A DNA stretch of 45,796 nucleotides from an uncultured Erysipelotrichaceae bacterium (GTDB taxonomy: Bacteria; Bacillota_I; Bacilli_A; Erysipelotrichales; Coprobacillaceae). The translations under genes were made by a program, and so were the position numbers. Positions 42,276 through 45,796 of this stretch are shown in pieces. Below the pieces are notes generated by a model. That model searched no databases and was not told the origin of the DNA. It was given only the letters and a program-made list of their open reading frames with translations. The stretch is taken from assembly GCA_900538465.1 (NCBI GenBank), contig UPXV01000024.1, positions 1-45,796 on the forward strand, in the 5' to 3' direction. The number at the start of each line of letters is the position of its first letter. Within the stretch, counting starts at the first letter, position 1.

Positions 42276-45200
42276 ATGAAGAAGATTATTGAAATTTTAA
42301 AAAATAATCCTGCTTATCTTGCTTTGATGAAAGGAAAAGGCGAGATTGTTGTATCTCACGCTAGTGATGAGGCTATCCTCATTGCTAGTGCTTTTTTCAG
42401 TTCTCCAAGGTCAATGTTAATTGTAAAAGAGAGTTTATATCAAGCACAGTTGTTATATCAGGAGTTATTTCCTATTTTAAAAAATAAAGTTGCTTTTTTC
42501 CCATGTGATGAATCTTTAAGAGTGGAAGCTTTAGCTTCATCACAAGAAATTATGGGGGAAAGAATTAATGCTTTGGCATCATTATCAAAACAAGAACCTA
42601 TGGTTGTGATTTGTCATACACATAGTTATATTCGTTATATTCCTCATCGTGAATTATTTATGCAAAATATGATTCAATTGCATGTAGGAATGGTTATTGA
42701 TCCATTAGAATTAAGACAAAAACTGATTCATAGTGGTTATCAATTGATACAAAGGGTAGATGAACCTTTCTATTATTCTAAACGTGGTGGTGTGATAGAT
42801 GTATATTCTATTCAATATGAGAGTCCTATTCGTATTGAATTCTTTGATGATGAAATTGAAAGTCTTCGTTTCTTTGATAAAAATACACAAAGATCATTAG
42901 ACAAAATTGATTCCGTAACAATCTTACCAGCAACAGATTTATTATACCCTGATGAAGAAGTCAAGACAGTTATTGAACATATTGAAACGCTTAAAGATCA
43001 AACAAATTGTGATGAGTATCAAGAGAATTTAGAAGAAGAAATTTCAATTGATATTGAATCTTTAAAAGGACATGATTATTCATCACGCCTTTATCAATAT
43101 ATGGGTATGTTTTCAACTTCAACAACTCTATTATCATATTTTCAAGATGTTTTACTTATGACATCTAGTGATGAAAAAATTCATAATGTTTATCATCAAT
43201 ATGTTGAAGAAACATTCTTTTATACTCATGAATTACAAGGTATAGGGAAAATGGTCAAGGGATTATCTTTATATCAAGAATTAGATCCTTTATTGAAACA
43301 AAAGGCGATTGATTTTATAGATTTTAGAACAAATGATAAACAAATATCATTTTTAACCAGAGAAGTTCAATTGTCTATGTTGAATGAAAAACAATTGGTT
43401 CAACAGCTCAAAGACTATTTGATCCAAAATAAAATTTTAATGTGTTTAGATAATAGTCATCAAATTGAAATGATGATTGATCTTTTAGAACAAAATGCAA
43501 TTCCTTATACAATGGTAGGAAATGATGAAAACATCTATAAGGGTGTTAATATCTATATGGGGAATTTAAAGACAGGTATTGATTTTTATGATGAGCATGT
43601 TATTTTGTTAACAGAAACTGAATTGTTTAAAGTGTCTAGTCAAAAGAAAAAAGGCTATATTAAATACAAAGATGCTAAGGTCATTAATGATTATACAGAA
43701 CTGAATATTGGAGACTATGTTGTGCATGATACACATGGGATTGGACAATATATGGGTATCAAGACATTGGAAGTTAAGGGTTCTAAGAAAGACTATTTGT
43801 ATATTGCCTATAAAGGAAATGATACATTATATATTCCTGTTGAGAATTTTAAATTGGTTAGAAAATATGCATCGAGAGATGGGAAAGTTCCTAAAATTCA
43901 TGCTTTAAATGGAACTGAGTGGCAAAAAACAAAACAACGTGTAAGAAATAAGGTTGATGATTTAGCAGATAAGTTGATAGAACTTTATGCTCAACGTATG
44001 AAACAACCAGGTTTTGCATTTCCACAAGATGATGTTATGCAAATCCAATTTGAAGAATGTTTTGGCTATGAACTGACACCAGATCAAGCTGAAGCAGTGA
44101 AAGAAATTAAAGCTGATATGCAATTACCAAGACCAATGGATCGCTTGCTTTGTGGTGATGTTGGTTTTGGAAAAACAGAAGTCGCATTGCGTGCTTGTTT
44201 TAAAGCCATTTTAGCCAATAAACAAGTTGCATTCCTTTGTCCTACAACAATTCTTTCTTCACAACATTATCATACGATGATGAAACGTTTTGAAAATTTC
44301 CCTGTGAATATTGCTTTATTGAATCGTTTTACAACAACAAAACAAGTTAAACAAATTTGTGCTGATTTAAAAGCAGGGAAAATTGATTTGTTAGTGGGAA
44401 CGCATCGTATCTTATCTAAAGATGTTGAATTTAAGGATTTGGGATTATTATGTATTGATGAGGAACAACGTTTTGGAGTAAAGCAAAAGGAACAAATCAA
44501 AGAAATGCGTAAAACGATAGATGTTTTAACATTAACAGCAACACCAATTCCTAGAACTTTACAAATGTCATTAATGGGAATTCGAGGTTTATCACAAATT
44601 GAAACACCTCCTCTCAATCGTCTTCCTGTTCAAACTTATGTAATGGAAAAAAGTGAACAGCTTATTAAACAAGTTATAGAAAGAGAATTAGGAAGAAAAG
44701 GACAAGTTTTTTATCTCTATAATAAAACTTCTAATATTGAGAGTGTTGCTAATCATATTGCCAGAATGGTACCATCAGCACGTGTAGGAATAGGACATGG
44801 GAAGATGACCAGAACACAACTGGAAGATGTGATGCAAGCATTTACTGATAAAGAATATGATGTTTTGGTTTGTACAACAATTATTGAAACAGGAATTGAT
44901 ATTCCTAATGCGAATACCATTATTATTGAAGATGCTGATAAATTTGGGTTGTCTCAATTGTATCAAATCAAAGGTCGTGTAGGGCGTAGTGAACGTGTCG
45001 CTTATGCTTATTTATTGTATGCGAAAAATAAACAAATGAATGAAGAAGCTTCTAAACGTCTAAAGGCTATTAAAGAATTTGCGCAATTAGGAAGTGGTTA
45101 TAAAATTGCAATGCGTGATTTATCTATTCGTGGCTCTGGTGATATTTTAGGTGGAGAACAAGCTGGGTTTATTGATACGGTTGGATTTGATATGTATATG

Positions 45201-45707
45201 AAAATCTTACAAGAAGCGATTGATGAAAAAACAGGAGAAAAGAAAGAAGAAAAAGAAGTTCCTGTACAAAATATCAATGTAGAAGGATATATTCCTGAAA
45301 ATTATGTAGAAAGTGATATTGAGAAGTTAAATCTTTATCAACGTGTTTATAAAGCTCAACATTTATCTCAAATGAGTGCTTTAGAAAATGAATTAAAAGA
45401 TTTATATGGAACACTTCCTCGTGAAGTGAATAATATTGTTTTAAAACGTAAGTATGAAATTTTATGTACAGAACCATTTATTGATCAAGTCAAAGAAGCA
45501 GCTGATCATGTTGAGATTATGTTAACCCAAGAATTTTCTTCACATATTGAGGGTGATCAACTTTTTGAACTTGTGAATAGATTATTTAAAAAACCACAAT
45601 TAAAGTATATTAAAAATGAAATTGTGATTATCATTCCAACAGAAGGACATTGGTTACCATTAGCTATTGAATTGTTAAATGAATTAAAGAAAAAAGCACA
45701 AAGATAA
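42276..45707 (+). CDS. mfd: Transcription-repair coupling factor
   Basis: An 1143-residue ATP-driven translocase that pushes stalled RNA polymerase off DNA and calls in UvrA. It has an N-terminal UvrB-like region (about 1-340), the CarD-like polymerase-interaction domain (about 475-545, NIGDYVVHDTHGIGQYMGI), two helicase domains with Walker A GDVGFGKT (627-634) and DEEQ (728-731), and the C-terminal TRCF domain (from about 1000). The length is normal and the gene is complete. AGGAGG precedes the ATG. Two hairpins follow the stop. Confidence 0.97.
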   Translation: MKKIIEILKNNPAYLALMKGKGEIVVSHASDEAILIASAFFSSPRSMLIVKESLYQAQLLYQELFPILKNKVAFFPCDESLRVEALASSQEIMGERINALASLSKQEPMVVICHTHSYIRYIPHRELFMQNMIQLHVGMVIDPLELRQKLIHSGYQLIQRVDEPFYYSKRGGVIDVYSIQYESPIRIEFFDDEIESLRFFDKNTQRSLDKIDSVTILPATDLLYPDEEVKTVIEHIETLKDQTNCDEYQENLEEEISIDIESLKGHDYSSRLYQYMGMFSTSTTLLSYFQDVLLMTSSDEKIHNVYHQYVEETFFYTHELQGIGKMVKGLSLYQELDPLLKQKAIDFIDFRTNDKQISFLTREVQLSMLNEKQLVQQLKDYLIQNKILMCLDNSHQIEMMIDLLEQNAIPYTMVGNDENIYKGVNIYMGNLKTGIDFYDEHVILLTETELFKVSSQKKKGYIKYKDAKVINDYTELNIGDYVVHDTHGIGQYMGIKTLEVKGSKKDYLYIAYKGNDTLYIPVENFKLVRKYASRDGKVPKIHALNGTEWQKTKQRVRNKVDDLADKLIELYAQRMKQPGFAFPQDDVMQIQFEECFGYELTPDQAEAVKEIKADMQLPRPMDRLLCGDVGFGKTEVALRACFKAILANKQVAFLCPTTILSSQHYHTMMKRFENFPVNIALLNRFTTTKQVKQICADLKAGKIDLLVGTHRILSKDVEFKDLGLLCIDEEQRFGVKQKEQIKEMRKTIDVLTLTATPIPRTLQMSLMGIRGLSQIETPPLNRLPVQTYVMEKSEQLIKQVIERELGRKGQVFYLYNKTSNIESVANHIARMVPSARVGIGHGKMTRTQLEDVMQAFTDKEYDVLVCTTIIETGIDIPNANTIIIEDADKFGLSQLYQIKGRVGRSERVAYAYLLYAKNKQMNEEASKRLKAIKEFAQLGSGYKIAMRDLSIRGSGDILGGEQAGFIDTVGFDMYMKILQEAIDEKTGEKKEEKEVPVQNINVEGYIPENYVESDIEKLNLYQRVYKAQHLSQMSALENELKDLYGTLPREVNNIVLKRKYEILCTEPFIDQVKEAADHVEIMLTQEFSSHIEGDQLFELVNRLFKKPQLKYIKNEIVIIIPTEGHWLPLAIELLNELKKKAQR

Positions 45708-45718
45708 TGTGTATAAAA

Positions 45719-45744
45719 AAATCAGCCTATTATAAGGCTGATTT
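45719..45744. terminator. First hairpin after mfd
   Basis: Perfect 10-bp stem AAATCAGCCT with AGGCTGATTT around a 6-base loop. The A-run before it (45714-45721) makes it a good terminator for a minus-strand gene entering from the right; on the plus strand its T-run is short. Confidence 0.6.
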
Positions 45745-45746
45745 CA

Positions 45747-45785
45747 GGCTGTTGACAAAGTAAATGTGTCAACAGTCTTTTCTTT
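45747..45785 (+). terminator. Second hairpin after mfd, likely terminator
   Basis: GGCTGTTGAC (45747-45756) pairs with GTCAACAGTC (45768-45777, one G-T) around an 11-base loop, followed by TTTTCTTTT. Confidence 0.7.
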
Positions 45786-45796
45786 TGTTGGGAAGT

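Noticed and set aside
44270..44617. Minus-strand open frame of 115 codons inside mfd
   Set aside because: It runs antisense through the conserved helicase region of mfd and has no start signal or recognisable protein.
1..45796. CRISPR array, tRNA or rRNA genes, prophage genes, toxin-antitoxin pairs
   Set aside because: No regularly spaced direct repeats, no cloverleaf or rRNA-like stretch, no phage structural genes; the small XRE gene at 33831-34031 has no toxin-like partner.

Overview
The window is AT-rich chromosomal DNA from a low-GC Firmicute. The protein flavour (rubrerythrin behind a PerR-type regulator, RNase J, HflX, M18 aminopeptidase, GlgB/GlgP/type I pullulanase, two Opp importers, DUF2871 protein) fits an anaerobic gut bacterium of the Erysipelotrichia (Coprobacillus/Faecalibacillus-like). 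That placement is an inference from gene content and base composition, not a database result. I saw no rRNA, tRNA, CRISPR array, prophage or complete insertion sequence. Genes are dense and no gap exceeds 300 bases; the longest are 243-492, 12219-12447 and 23032-23305, and each is described.

Left part (1-12.2 kb): the tail of a Rpn/PD-(D/E)XK-type transposase enters from the left edge, followed by two HAD phosphatases facing each other, a perR-rubrerythrin operon under a PerR-box-like operator, a YlbJ-like membrane protein, hflX, an orphan protein with a PTS IIB-like C-terminal half, a metallophosphatase overlapping an RpiR regulator, an rnj-metallophosphoesterase pair (the latter missing several metal-ligand residues), degV and mscS.

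Middle (12.4-30.2 kb) is a peptide-use island: a first oppABCDF operon followed directly by an MFS exporter gene, then pepT and an M18 aminopeptidase on the minus strand, a nitroreductase, and a second oppABCDF operon. Together they import oligopeptides by two routes and cut them to amino acids in the cytosol. The two Opp systems differ: OppD/OppF of the first carry the C-terminal cysteines typical of Dpp/App-type ATPases, those of the second do not. Both have a strong hairpin between oppA and oppB. An AI-2E family permease follows.

Right part (30.2-45.8 kb): a membrane-anchored protein of unknown function, a DUF2871 protein with a DJ-1/PfpI protein, yaaA, a nucleoid-associated protein, a tiny XRE regulator, then glycogen/alpha-glucan genes (glgB-glgP, an NAD-dependent epimerase on the other strand, pulA) and the housekeeping pair pth-mfd behind pulA. 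GlgB, GlgP and the cytosolic pullulanase can branch, phosphorolyse and debranch glucan; the synthesis genes glgC and glgA are not in the window.

A recurring structural feature is convergent gene pairs that share one perfect or near-perfect bidirectional terminator, often with stop codons inside the hairpin. I did not find a clearly new multi-gene system. The best candidates for undescribed biology are the IIB-like fusion protein, the degenerate metallophosphoesterase coupled to RNase J, and the glgB leader in which a promoter -10 element sits in the loop of a hairpin whose 3' arm contains the ribosome binding site.
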